Of a DNA stretch of 56,596 nucleotides, positions 41,687 through 49,753 are shown piece after piece (position 1 is the first letter of the stretch; every line of letters begins with the position of its first letter). The position numbers and the translations under genes were made by a program. Source of the stretch: Rhodovibrionaceae bacterium (GTDB taxonomy: Bacteria > Pseudomonadota > Alphaproteobacteria > Kiloniellales > DSM-21159); NCBI GenBank assembly GCA_028279885.1, contig JANQMX010000094.1:1-56596 (forward strand), in the 5' to 3' direction. A model generated the notes under the pieces. It was given only the letters and a program-made list of their open reading frames with translations, was not told the origin of the DNA and ran no database searches.

Positions 41687-42364
41687 TCAGTCGTTGTCGC
41701 TGTCCATCGAGCCGGCATCGGCCCGCGATGCGGCGGTTGCGGGAACGGTCGTGCGCATGGCGTAGTCGTCCAGTCGCTTGAGGATGTCGGGCTGAAAAGG
41801 CGCGGGGTCAGCGACGGGGGCCGCGGAGTCGGGCCGGTCTGGAGCGGCCGAGACGATGATGTCGGCAACATCGGCCTGTTCGAGCAAGGCCGTTTCGCCG
41901 CAAACGGCCCCGCTGGGATCGACCGCCACCGAGCCCTGCGCCCACTTCAGCAAGCGCGCCGCCTGGGCGGCAGAGGCCATTTGGTGCAGGAACGGCAAGA
42001 CGAGCAGAGGCCGCAGGACCGGCTTGGCGCAGATCGGCTCGGGGCATAGCCCGGCGAAATCGGAAAGGGCCGTGCCGACGGTGATGGGTGAGAGCACCGA
42101 ATGCGCCTTCGGACGGATCGAACCGTCGGACAGGACCGCCGTGCCGCAGCTCTCTGTCTTGTCCAACACCTCGAGCAGCGCCCCTGGCCCATCCAGCCCC
42201 CGCGCATAGAGCCAGCGCGCCGCATAGCCTGCCTCTTCGGCAAGCCCCCAAGACATCCCGGCCCCGCGCGCGGCCTTGAGGCAGAGGGCGGTCACCTCGC
42301 TGCAAGACAACTGCGCAACGCCGGAGTCCGGTATGGAGACTCCGGAGCCGGTCGGATCCGTCAT
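41687..42364 (-). CDS. DUF3726 family protein
   Basis: Cytoplasmic protein of 225 aa. The N-terminal pattern 'SEVTALCLKAARGAGMSWGLAEEAGYAARWLYARGLDG' is the recognisable DUF3726 block. The middle is hydrophobic-rich ('VLRPLLVLPFLHQMASAAQAARL'), and the C-terminal ~50 residues are low-complexity. No catalytic motif is known. It overlaps the 559-aa gene by 4 bp (ATGA) and is the last gene of a three-gene operon with an M19-like protein. The tight coupling suggests a shared pathway of unknown nature. Confidence 0.72.
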   Translation of the reverse strand: MTDPTGSGVSIPDSGVAQLSCSEVTALCLKAARGAGMSWGLAEEAGYAARWLYARGLDGPGALLEVLDKTESCGTAVLSDGSIRPKAHSVLSPITVGTALSDFAGLCPEPICAKPVLRPLLVLPFLHQMASAAQAARLLKWAQGSVAVDPSGAVCGETALLEQADVADIIVSAAPDRPDSAAPVADPAPFQPDILKRLDDYAMRTTVPATAASRADAGSMDSDND

Positions 42365-44040
42365 TGCGCGGCTCTCGCGGAGGCCTCGGCGTTCAGGTCG
42401 GAGGGATAGGGCTCATTCTGGAACAGGCTGATCCGGACCCACTTGTCGGAGCGCGGATCGAATCGACTGGCCCCGAAGAACGCCAGCTTGCAGCGCATCA
42501 AGTCGATGGGCAGCATGTCTGAGCCGATCAGGTTGTCGCGGACCTCAGCGAAGGGATAGCGGGCGACGATCTGCAAGCGCCGTGCCATGTAGCGGTGTTC
42601 GGGCTGGGTGAGCAGAAACTCCGCAAGCGGCATGTCGGCGTCCAGATCGGCAAGCGCGGCGTGGAAACGGCTTGCCAGCCAGGCAATTCCCAGCGGTTGC
42701 TCGCGTTCCGCCCCGGCGTCGTCCTTTCGGTTGCCGAGCCGCGGCTCGAGCTTTTCTTCCGAGACGTACCAGAACTGCGCAACGGCGCCGAGATCGTCGA
42801 AATCAAGCGCGAGCGCCCAGTCGTAGTGGTCTTCGAGGAGCGCGCGGGTGGTGCCGACACCCACCGTACCGTCAATGCGGAACGACGCATCCTCGTCGGC
42901 ACTCATGCAATCGGTCAGTCCGTCCACAAGCGCGCCATGGGGCTCAAGCAGCAGGGACAGCAGAGCCTCCTGACCCTCGAGCGAAAGGCCTTCGCCCCAG
43001 TGCCAGAGAACGTTCCAAGGATGCGGAACGCGCCCATCGAAAGTATCCAAGTGTGTGGCAAGGCGATCCAGATCGGCGCGGAGGTCGGCAAGCTTATCGA
43101 CCTGGATAGGATGTGCGGACCGCCACTGCGCCGCATTCTCCTGTGCCGCGGTCAACGCGGCTCGGAAGGCCGACACCGTCTGATCGCTGGCCGTCGGGAG
43201 CGCCCGGACTCGGGCCAAGGCGTCCTCGCGCGCTTGCATCCAGTGGTCCAGAAGAACGGGATGCCGCACGAGGAAGGGAGCCATGCCAAGGCCGGTGGAA
43301 TTGCCGACGCCAAGGCCCTGCTTGATGTCCGGGTCGAGCGGCGCGGCCTTCGCCCCGCCACGCGCCGCCGCGAGATGCTCGACGATGTCGACGGTGAACG
43401 CGCGGATCAGCCAGACCGTCAGCATCTCGGCTTGGAAAGGCGCCGCATGCTCCGGCCGGTCGGCGATGCGATGGTGATCGGCCGCCCCGAACTTCCCCGC
43501 GCCATAGACCGCCGTCGTCCGCATCAGATAGCCCACGGCGTCGACCTGCGCGCGGTCGGGCTGTCGGCCGGCGGCAAGGCAGTCGACCACGTACTCGAAT
43601 AGGCGGACTGAGCGGTTGGCGCGGCTCAGACAAAGCTCGCCCGGTCCGATCCGCCCGGCCTCCTGCAAGGGCACGTTGGCTTCCAGCCGGTCGAGATCGG
43701 CCGAGGTCGGCTCGCCGTCCACAAGCGCGAAGGTCGCGTCCCAAGCGGTGGCGATGACCCGGTCGGTCCGCATGTCGGGCGGCAGGTCGTGGGCGAAGGC
43801 GACCAGCGAATAGGTGCGTTCGGGCCCGATTGCCCGGTACAGCGCGCGGCCCACGCCGGTCTTGTCGATCTCCCAAAGGGAGCGGTCGAAGCGCCATCCT
43901 TCACCCCGCAACCGCCTCAACAGGATGCGCAGGAACGACAGCCTGCTCGGATGCGCCGAGCCCATGCGGGCGAGCCGCATGACGTCGGCCGGCGGCCGAC
44001 GGAAACGGGCAAGCTCGTGCGTGTCAGGCTCTCCGACCAC
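42361..44040 (-). CDS. Uncharacterised 559-aa cytoplasmic protein
   Basis: I do not recognise the family. The protein has no signal peptide or membrane helix, is mainly helical, and is rich in Arg, Trp and His. Notable blocks are 'ARMGSAHPSRLSFLRILLRRL', 'AFAHDLPPDMRTDRVIATAWDATFALVDG', 'YLMRTTAVYGAGKFGAAD', 'QGLGVGNSTGLGMAPFLVRHP' and 'FWYVSEEKLEPRLGNR'. The GTG start follows the M19-like stop by a few bases, with GGAG overlapping that stop. Coding character is clear: long, no shadow features, and coupled by ATGA to the DUF3726 gene. Operon partners suggest an enzyme or assembly factor acting with the M19-like protein. Confidence 0.75.
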   Translation of the reverse strand: MVGEPDTHELARFRRPPADVMRLARMGSAHPSRLSFLRILLRRLRGEGWRFDRSLWEIDKTGVGRALYRAIGPERTYSLVAFAHDLPPDMRTDRVIATAWDATFALVDGEPTSADLDRLEANVPLQEAGRIGPGELCLSRANRSVRLFEYVVDCLAAGRQPDRAQVDAVGYLMRTTAVYGAGKFGAADHHRIADRPEHAAPFQAEMLTVWLIRAFTVDIVEHLAAARGGAKAAPLDPDIKQGLGVGNSTGLGMAPFLVRHPVLLDHWMQAREDALARVRALPTASDQTVSAFRAALTAAQENAAQWRSAHPIQVDKLADLRADLDRLATHLDTFDGRVPHPWNVLWHWGEGLSLEGQEALLSLLLEPHGALVDGLTDCMSADEDASFRIDGTVGVGTTRALLEDHYDWALALDFDDLGAVAQFWYVSEEKLEPRLGNRKDDAGAEREQPLGIAWLASRFHAALADLDADMPLAEFLLTQPEHRYMARRLQIVARYPFAEVRDNLIGSDMLPIDLMRCKLAFFGASRFDPRSDKWVRISLFQNEPYPSDLNAEASARAAQ

Positions 44041-44046
44041 CCTGCG

Positions 44047-45054
44047 CTACTCCGCCGCCTGCGAGTCCGGATGCGCGCCTGCCTGGAGACCCACGAAGCT
44101 CTCCTCGAAGAACCGCAGCCAGTTGTTGCCCATGATGCCGGCGACATCGGCTTCGCTCAGGCCGCTTGCCCTTAGGCCTGCCGCAATCCGCCCAAAATCG
44201 CGGTTATCGGCAAACCACGATGGCATCTCCGGAAAGCCCGGCGTGGACGCACTGCCCTCGCCGTAGTCGACGTCTTTGGTCCAGCGGCCGTTGCGCATCC
44301 AGTGGACGACCGAGTCCGGTTGGTCCTGGCACAGATCGGAGCCCATACCAATCCGCTCCGGGCCCATGAGCTCTGCGGTTCGTGCGATCATGCCGCAGAA
44401 ATCGTCGAGCGAACACGCGCTACCGTGGCGCAGGTGATGAGGGTAGACGGAGAACCCAAGCATGCCGCCGCTCTCACCCAGAGCCTTGAGCACATCGTCC
44501 GATTTGTTCCGCTTGGCGGGATGCCAGTTGAAAGGGTTTGCGTGGGTAATCGCAATGGGCCGCGTCGAGCACTCAATCGCTTCGAGCGTCGAGCGCTCGC
44601 CCGAATGGCTCATATCGACGACCAGGCCGACGCGATTCATCTCGGCGACGACCGCGCGTCCCATCCGGGTCAAACCGCTGTCCTCGTCTTCATAGCAGCC
44701 GCAGGCGAGCAGCGACTGGTTGTTGTAAGTGAGCTGCATGAAGCGCAAGCCGAGCGTATGCAGGATCTCCACGAGGCCGATATCGTCTTCCATGCAGGAA
44801 GGGTTCTGGGAACCGAAGAAGATCGCCGTCCGCCCCGTCTCTTTCGCCAGCACGACATCGGCGGCGGTTCGGCCATGAAGGATCAGGTCCGGATAGCGCT
44901 CGAACCAACGGTTCCAGTCTTCGATGTTGAGAACCGTTTCACGAAAGGTCTCGTGGTAGACAATCGTGACATGGACAGCGTCGACGCCGCCTTCGCGCAT
45001 CTGGCGAAACACTTTCTCCGACCAGTTGGCGTATTGCAGGCCGTCGATAATCAT
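44047..45054 (-). CDS. M19 membrane-dipeptidase-like protein with altered metal site
   Basis: TIM-barrel protein of 335 aa related to renal dipeptidase. Two zinc ligands are kept: H150 ('VVDMSHSGERS') and H171 ('AITHANPFN'). The catalytic Asp240 ('IGMGSDLCQDQPDS') is also kept. The first-strand HxD motif (DGHND in classical enzymes) is replaced by 'IDGLQYANW', and the bridging Glu is Q83 in 'FFGSQNPS'. The binuclear centre is thus probably lost or rebuilt, so the substrate and reaction may differ from dipeptides. It is the first gene of an operon with the 559-aa and DUF3726 proteins. No signal peptide is present despite the family name. Confidence 0.82.
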   Translation of the reverse strand: MIIDGLQYANWSEKVFRQMREGGVDAVHVTIVYHETFRETVLNIEDWNRWFERYPDLILHGRTAADVVLAKETGRTAIFFGSQNPSCMEDDIGLVEILHTLGLRFMQLTYNNQSLLACGCYEDEDSGLTRMGRAVVAEMNRVGLVVDMSHSGERSTLEAIECSTRPIAITHANPFNWHPAKRNKSDDVLKALGESGGMLGFSVYPHHLRHGSACSLDDFCGMIARTAELMGPERIGMGSDLCQDQPDSVVHWMRNGRWTKDVDYGEGSASTPGFPEMPSWFADNRDFGRIAAGLRASGLSEADVAGIMGNNWLRFFEESFVGLQAGAHPDSQAAE

Positions 45055-45164
45055 GCCGGGGCTCCCGCGTTGATGTAGGCCGTCTTGGCCGTGGTACGGC
45101 CGCTGCAGGCATTACGCCGAAAGTGCGTCGCCCGGGCAAGATCGCGGAAGGGGCGGAGAGCCGA

Positions 45165-46241
45165 TCAGGCTCTGGCCCAGACACTGCCGGTGGCGAGATA
45201 GCGCAAGCCCGCCCAGGCGCCGACGAAGATCGACGCGAAGGCGATGGGGGCCGAAAGCGAGAGCGTGGACAGGCCGGTCAAGCCTTGGCCGATGGTGCAG
45301 CCGAGCGCTGTCACGCCGCCGAAGCCCATCAGGCTGGCGCCGGCAAGATGGCGCAGCAGCTCGCGGCGGCCGTCGAAGCCTTCGATACGCAGTTCGCCCT
45401 TCGACCAGCTGACCAGAAAGGCGCCGAGCACCACGCCGAAGACGCTGCCGATGCCGAAGTTGGCGGTCGCTCCGGTGAAGGTCATGAGATAGACCAGCGC
45501 TTCACCCACCGGCGTCACGAAGGTGAGCGAGCGCAGCGGTGCCGGCTCGAACGCATCGGCGCCGAGCACGCCGGTGGCGAACCAGCCCGACGAGACCAGC
45601 ACGCCCATGGCCAGGCCACCGAAGATCGCGGCGCGGGACTGGCGAAAGCCGGCATCCTGCCAGCAATAGATCAGCAGGCCGGCAACGAGCAGCAGCACCA
45701 CCGGCCAACGCAACAGCTCCGCCGAGCTATTCGACAGGTAGGCCAGAGCATCGACGAGACTTTGGCTGCCGACAGCGTCGAGCTGGATGTTGGTCGGCTC
45801 GATGAAGGAAATGCGGACCACGCCGAAGAGGCCGCGCAGGGTCATGTAGGCCGTGACGGCGAGCACGATAAAACCCACCAGGTAGCGCAGGTCGCCGCTG
45901 CCGAGACGCACCAGCGAGCCGTAGCCGCAGGTCCCGACCAGCGCCATGCCGTAGCCGAAACAGAGGCCGCCTACGATTGCACCGAACCAGGAGAAGTCCG
46001 GCGTCAGGTAGATCGCGCGATCGAGGTCGATCAGGCCTCCGGAGGCCATCGCCTGGGTGAGCAGGATGGCGACAGCGATGGCCAGCAGCCAGCTCCTCAG
46101 CCGCCGACGATCTGCCGCCAGGCAGGCATCGGCGATCGCGCCCAGGGTGCAGAACTCCGCCAGGCGAGCCGTGGCGCCGAACGCCGCGCCGATGATCAGG
46201 CCGAGACCCGCCATCTGAAGCGAGATGGGCAGATCAAGCAT
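45165..46241 (-). CDS. soxT: YeeE/YedE-family (DUF395) sulfur transporter, SoxT-like
   Basis: Inner-membrane protein of 358 aa with about nine to ten hydrophobic helices. The conserved cysteine motifs of thiosulfate/sulfur-compound channels are present: 'LAEFCTLGAIAD', 'LVGTCGYGSLVRLGSGDLR' and 'TALGCTIGQGLTGLSTLS'. GGAGGAG precedes the ATG. It lies at the edge of the sox cluster, divergent from the SoxR-type regulator, so a role in moving a sulfur intermediate across the membrane is likely. The symbol rests on context and family, not on a unique motif. Confidence 0.8.
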   Translation of the reverse strand: MLDLPISLQMAGLGLIIGAAFGATARLAEFCTLGAIADACLAADRRRLRSWLLAIAVAILLTQAMASGGLIDLDRAIYLTPDFSWFGAIVGGLCFGYGMALVGTCGYGSLVRLGSGDLRYLVGFIVLAVTAYMTLRGLFGVVRISFIEPTNIQLDAVGSQSLVDALAYLSNSSAELLRWPVVLLLVAGLLIYCWQDAGFRQSRAAIFGGLAMGVLVSSGWFATGVLGADAFEPAPLRSLTFVTPVGEALVYLMTFTGATANFGIGSVFGVVLGAFLVSWSKGELRIEGFDGRRELLRHLAGASLMGFGGVTALGCTIGQGLTGLSTLSLSAPIAFASIFVGAWAGLRYLATGSVWARA

Positions 46242-46601
46242 CCCAGGGCACTCCTCCCACGGCGATGGCGTTGCTTTCGTTTTTCTGGCGCCGCGCCGAT
46301 GTCGCGCCGGTCACCCGGCGCAATCGTTAGCTTGGTTCAAAAGAGCAGCCGGCTCAAGCCGACGGCGACGAAGGACTCATTCATTTCTCCAGTAAACACT
46401 TGTATATTAAGGCGTTGTACTGTTGCGCGCGATCCTCTAGTGTTGGCTCTGCCTAGGAATAGTGCGTAACGCACCTGCGTCTTGTTGGCGCGCATAGCGG
46501 TCAAGTGACCAAGCTTGCCTGGGATTTCGAGAACGGCGGGCGTATATGGAGCGAAAGGCAGGTCTGCACGGCAGACCGTCATCGCCACTGTGACGTTGGG
46601 A
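46242..46601. other. Divergent soxT-soxR intergenic region
   Basis: These 360 bp must carry promoters for soxT and the regulator gene. An AT-rich patch (about 46383-46415, with TTGTATATTAA) is a candidate promoter core. GTGCGT-A-ACGCAC is a short palindrome at about 46459-46471. I find no ATTC-N8-GAAT palindrome of the type present near 49.7 kb. No gene is supported. Confidence 0.4.
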
Positions 46602-46976
46602 ATGGACGATCCAAGCACGAGAGACTTGGCTGAGTTGTCCAAGAGCGCCGACCGCGCCGCGGACTTTCTCAAGGCCTTGGCCAACCGTAATCGCCTGACC
46701 ATCCTCTGCCTGCTGTCCCAGGGCGAGCGCAGCGTCAGCGACCTCGAGGCCTTTCTCGGCATCCGGCAGCCGACCTTGTCGCAACAGCTGGCGGTCCTGC
46801 GCGAGGAGAACCTGGTTGCCACCCGGCGCGACGGCAAGGCGATCTACTATCGCCTGGCCAGTCAGGAAGCCAAGCAGGTCATCGACATGCTCTACGAGCT
46901 GTTCTGCAAGCAGGCTGCGCCCGCCAAACAGCGCGGAAGGGCGCGGGAACTGGCCTTGGCCGAAGAGGCTGACTGA
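46602..46976 (+). CDS. soxR: ArsR-family sulfur-responsive repressor, SoxR/SqrR/BigR type
   Basis: Small winged-helix repressor of 124 aa from the ATG at 46602. The HTH reads 'SVSDLEAFLGIRQPTLSQQLAVLREENLV'. Two cysteines occupy the persulfide-sensing positions of SqrR/BigR: C36 in 'LTILCLLSQGE' and C102 in 'LYELFCKQ'. Formation of a per- or polysulfide bridge between them is the known release mechanism in relatives. The gene sits inside the sox cluster, convergent with soxD, and should repress sox transcription in the absence of reduced sulfur. In-frame starts further upstream lack family residues. Confidence 0.87.
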   Translation: MDDPSTRDLAELSKSADRAADFLKALANRNRLTILCLLSQGERSVSDLEAFLGIRQPTLSQQLAVLREENLVATRRDGKAIYYRLASQEAKQVIDMLYELFCKQAAPAKQRGRARELALAEEAD

Positions 46977-46998
46977 ACGGCAACCCGACACGAGCGGT

Positions 46999-47640
46999 CT
47001 AATCCAAGACCGGCTGTGCCTCGTCCGGCGTCACATCGAGAATGACCGCGCGCCCCACCACCTCGACCTTGTCCTTGCAGTTTTTCATGCAGGGCTCGCC
47101 CGTCGGAACGTCCGGCTGCTCACGGACGAAGAAGCCCGCTTCGTTCGGCATGCGGACCTCGGAGAAATTCTCCTGGGTCAGGACGAACTCCTCATCGACC
47201 ACATCGTTGAGATACAGCAGATAGGCCGTGACGGCGTAGGTGTCGTCCGCCGACAGAGAACGGGCGAAGCCAAAGGGCATGGCGCGATAGACATAGTCCC
47301 AAACGGTGCTGGCATAGGGCCAATAGCTGCCGACGGTCTTCTCCGGACGGTCATCGACCAGGGTTTCGAACCCGCCCATCAAAACCGGGTAGCGCCCGGC
47401 GCCCTCGCCGAACTCACCGTGGCAGACCGCGCACTGCTCAAGATAGATTTCCTCGCCGTCGAGCACGCTGCCACTGCCCGGCGGCAAGCCATGCCCGTCG
47501 GGACGAATGTCCACGTCCCATCCGGCGATCTCCTCGGCGGTTGCCACCCGACCCAAGCCGTACTTGCCCTCGGCCAGCGCACCCTCGGCAAGGAGGCAAA
47601 GTGCAGCGATCGCTGCCAGAGGCTTAGCCCAGGCGAACAT
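46999..47640 (-). CDS. soxD: SoxD-type c-type cytochrome (single haem)
   Basis: Periplasmic cytochrome of 213 aa. The signal peptide is 'MFAWAKPLAAIAALCLLAEGALA'. One haem motif CAVCH lies at 70-74; the distal Met is probably in 'AMPFGFARSLSADDTYAVTAYLL'. Sulfur dehydrogenase SoxCD of Paracoccus uses a diheme SoxD of about twice this size, so this is the short form with only the first haem domain. A second Cys pair occurs in 'GEPCMKNCKDKV' without the haem His. It starts within the end of soxC (17-bp overlap), confirming partnership. Confidence 0.85.
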   Translation of the reverse strand: MFAWAKPLAAIAALCLLAEGALAEGKYGLGRVATAEEIAGWDVDIRPDGHGLPPGSGSVLDGEEIYLEQCAVCHGEFGEGAGRYPVLMGGFETLVDDRPEKTVGSYWPYASTVWDYVYRAMPFGFARSLSADDTYAVTAYLLYLNDVVDEEFVLTQENFSEVRMPNEAGFFVREQPDVPTGEPCMKNCKDKVEVVGRAVILDVTPDEAQPVLD

Positions 47641-48922
47641 TTTCCACCACTCCGTCCTGATTGACCTGCCAGGTTTGAATGCTGTTGTTGTGGTAGATGG
47701 AGTTGACCCCGCGCACTTCCTGCAGGCTGGCGATGTCGGGCTGCACATAGCCGGTCTCGTCGACGCAGCGGCTCTGCAGCAAGGCCGGCTTGCCGTCCCA
47801 ATGCCAGTCGAAAGTAAAGCGGGTCAGACACTTCGGCAGGACCGGGCCGTGCAGCTGCGCCGTCTGCCAGTTCATGCCGCCGTCGAGCGAAACGTCCACC
47901 CGGGCGATCTTGCCGGCGCCCGACCAGGCCAGGCCCTTGATCACCTGGAAGCCCTCGGTGGTCACCGGCTTCTCCGGGCTCGGGCTGGTGATCACAGACT
48001 TCGCCTCCATGGTCCAGGTGAACTTGTAGGCCTCTCCGGAGGGCAGAAGGTCGGTGTACTTCGAGGTCTCTTCCCGGTGATACCAAGCGGCATCGCCAAC
48101 CTCGAGGCGGCGCAGCCACTTGACCCACATGTTGCCTTCCCATCCGGGCACGACCAGCCGCAGGGGATAGCCCTGCTCCGGGCGCAGCCGCTCGCCGTTC
48201 ATCGAGTAGGCGACCAGGCAATCGTCGAGCGCCTTTTCCATCGGGATGGAGCGGGTCATGCCGGACGAGTCGGCGCCTTCAGCCAAGATCCAGGAGCCCT
48301 TGGGCTTGAGGCCGGCTTCGGCCAGGAGCGTCCTGAGAGAGACGCCGGTGTACTGCACGCAGTGGATCATGCCGTGGGTGTACTGCACACCGTTGAGCTG
48401 CGCGCCGCGCCACTCCATGCCGCCGTTGGCCGCGCACTCCAGGAAGTAGAAGCGGTTCTCCTGCGGGAAGCGCTTGATCTCATCGACGGTGAAAAGCAGC
48501 GGCCGTTCGACCAAGCCATGGATCATCAAGCGGTGGTCCTGCGGGCTGATATCCGCGCGCCCGCCGTGATGGCGCTCGAAGCAGAGGCCGTTCGGGGTGA
48601 CGAAGCCGTCCAACTCGTGGATTGGCGTGAAGTTGACGGAGGACTCCGGGGTGGCGGTCAGCCATTCGACCCGCCGCCGGACGACGTCCGCCTCGTACTC
48701 CGAAGGCGTGCCATAGGGCCGGGCGTCGACGCCCTCGCCCAGATAGACGCTCCAATCCGGCGTGTTGGGCGGCAGGTTCTCGGGAGCCGACTCCGCGGCC
48801 TGCAGACCGCGCGTCAGCGCGAGAGACGAGACCACCCCACCGGCCGCAGCGCCACCCAGCAAGAGCCGGCGGCGGTCGAGCAAGTCCGGCGCCCTCGATT
48901 GCTTCGGCTTGTCGCTAGACAT
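47624..48922 (-). CDS. soxC: Sulfur (sulfane) dehydrogenase molybdopterin subunit
   Basis: Periplasmic molybdenum enzyme of 432 aa, sulfite-oxidase family. The Tat leader has 'DRRRLLLGGAAAGGVVSSLAL' (16-36). The Moco cysteine is C163 in 'YFLECAANGGMEWRG', and 'GWEGNMWVKWLRRLEVGD' and 'AKSVITSPSPEKP' mark the dimerisation domain boundary. The ATG at 48922 is 7 nt after GGAG; a GTG two codons upstream is less likely. With SoxD it oxidises the sulfane sulfur bound to SoxY by six electrons, so thiosulfate is likely oxidised fully to sulfate without sulfur globules. Confidence 0.92.
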   Translation of the reverse strand: MSSDKPKQSRAPDLLDRRRLLLGGAAAGGVVSSLALTRGLQAAESAPENLPPNTPDWSVYLGEGVDARPYGTPSEYEADVVRRRVEWLTATPESSVNFTPIHELDGFVTPNGLCFERHHGGRADISPQDHRLMIHGLVERPLLFTVDEIKRFPQENRFYFLECAANGGMEWRGAQLNGVQYTHGMIHCVQYTGVSLRTLLAEAGLKPKGSWILAEGADSSGMTRSIPMEKALDDCLVAYSMNGERLRPEQGYPLRLVVPGWEGNMWVKWLRRLEVGDAAWYHREETSKYTDLLPSGEAYKFTWTMEAKSVITSPSPEKPVTTEGFQVIKGLAWSGAGKIARVDVSLDGGMNWQTAQLHGPVLPKCLTRFTFDWHWDGKPALLQSRCVDETGYVQPDIASLQEVRGVNSIYHNNSIQTWQVNQDGVVENVRLG

Positions 48923-48987
48923 GGGCACTCTCCCTTGAACGTCTTGCCGTCGATGGACCGTTCAACGGCATCTTTGACCGCCAACTT

Positions 48988-49003
48988 ATTCGATAGTGAT
49001 AAT
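48988..49003. promoter_or_regulatory. Degenerate ATTC-N8-TAAT site before soxC
   Basis: ATTC-GATAGTGA-TAAT differs at one arm base from the ATTC-N8-GAAT palindrome at 49694-49717 and lies in an AT-rich promoter-like stretch 66 bp upstream of soxC. A weak second site for the SoxR-type repressor is possible. Confidence 0.35.
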
Positions 49004-49059
49004 TTATCAAGTTTGAATATGTTTTCACAGACCGATACCGCCGACAGGGCGCTTTTGGC

Positions 49060-49647
49060 TCAGGAGCCAGAGCTTTGCCGCAGGTAGTCGTTGAAGCCGG
49101 TGGTCTCGTAGGCCTTTTCTTGGACGAAGCGAAACATGGCCAGGAAGTGCGGCGGACGGAAGTAGCCCGGCATGCGCGCCACCTCGGCCTCGTTGCCCTT
49201 GCGGCCGGCGACCTGATCCAAGGTCTCGGGAAAGAACTGCGTCGTCGGCGTGAAGCGCACGCCCCACTTGCGGGCCAACGCGCGCTCTTCCATGGCTTCG
49301 CCGTCGAAGTCGACCACCTCGCGCGAGCCGATCAGGTTGAGCTGCAGAATGTCGAAGTTGCCGCTGACGAAGTCCCGGATCTCAGGGTCGGCGAAATTGA
49401 CCAGATGGGTTTCCTTGCAATAGGGACAGCCCCGCAGCTCCCACATCACCGCGAAGCGCTTGCCGCTGTCGGCCGCGAGCTCGAGGTCTTCGGCAAGATC
49501 GAGAAAGGACTGAACGAAGAAGGGCTGCTCGTAGAGGCCATCGTCGTTCAGGACCGGCCCCTCGGCGGCCGCAGGGCGCGCCGACGTGCCGAGCGCACTG
49601 CCGGCCAATCCCAAACCCAGTCCAAGAAATCCGCGGCGCTCAATCAT
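49060..49647 (-). CDS. soxW: SoxW-like periplasmic thioredoxin
   Basis: Exported thiol-disulfide protein of 195 aa. The leader 'MIERRGFLGLGLGLAGSALG' has a twin arginine. The redox motif is C74-P-Y-C77 in 'WELRGCPYCKETHLVNFAD', and the cis-Pro region is 'VRFTPTTQFFPE'. Sox-linked thioredoxins receive electrons from the CcdA-like SoxV and keep SoxY and related thiols reduced. It is upstream of soxCD on the same strand with a 137-bp gap, and divergent from the membrane spermidine-synthase-like gene with an operator between. Confidence 0.85.
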   Translation of the reverse strand: MIERRGFLGLGLGLAGSALGTSARPAAAEGPVLNDDGLYEQPFFVQSFLDLAEDLELAADSGKRFAVMWELRGCPYCKETHLVNFADPEIRDFVSGNFDILQLNLIGSREVVDFDGEAMEERALARKWGVRFTPTTQFFPETLDQVAGRKGNEAEVARMPGYFRPPHFLAMFRFVQEKAYETTGFNDYLRQSSGS

Positions 49648-49693
49648 CTCGAACTCCCTTTTGGCATTGGGCGTTTACCTCGACCCTTGGACA

Positions 49694-49717
49694 ACATATT
49701 CTAGTCGATGAATATGT
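49694..49717. promoter_or_regulatory. SoxR/SqrR-type operator, perfect 8-8-8 palindrome
   Basis: ACATATTC-TAGTCGAT-GAATATGT is a perfect inverted repeat with 8-bp arms and an 8-bp centre, containing ATTC-N8-GAAT. It stands between divergent soxW and the spermidine-synthase-like gene. Palindromes with this core are what I recall for SqrR-class repressors; assignment to the SoxR encoded here is inference. Confidence 0.65.
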
Positions 49718-49753
49718 AAATGCACGCGGAAAAGACGAGCAGAAGGGGGGAGC

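Noticed and set aside
46437-46991. Minus-strand open frame opposite soxR
   Set aside because: It is antisense to a regulator with intact HTH and sensor cysteines and has no recognisable domain.
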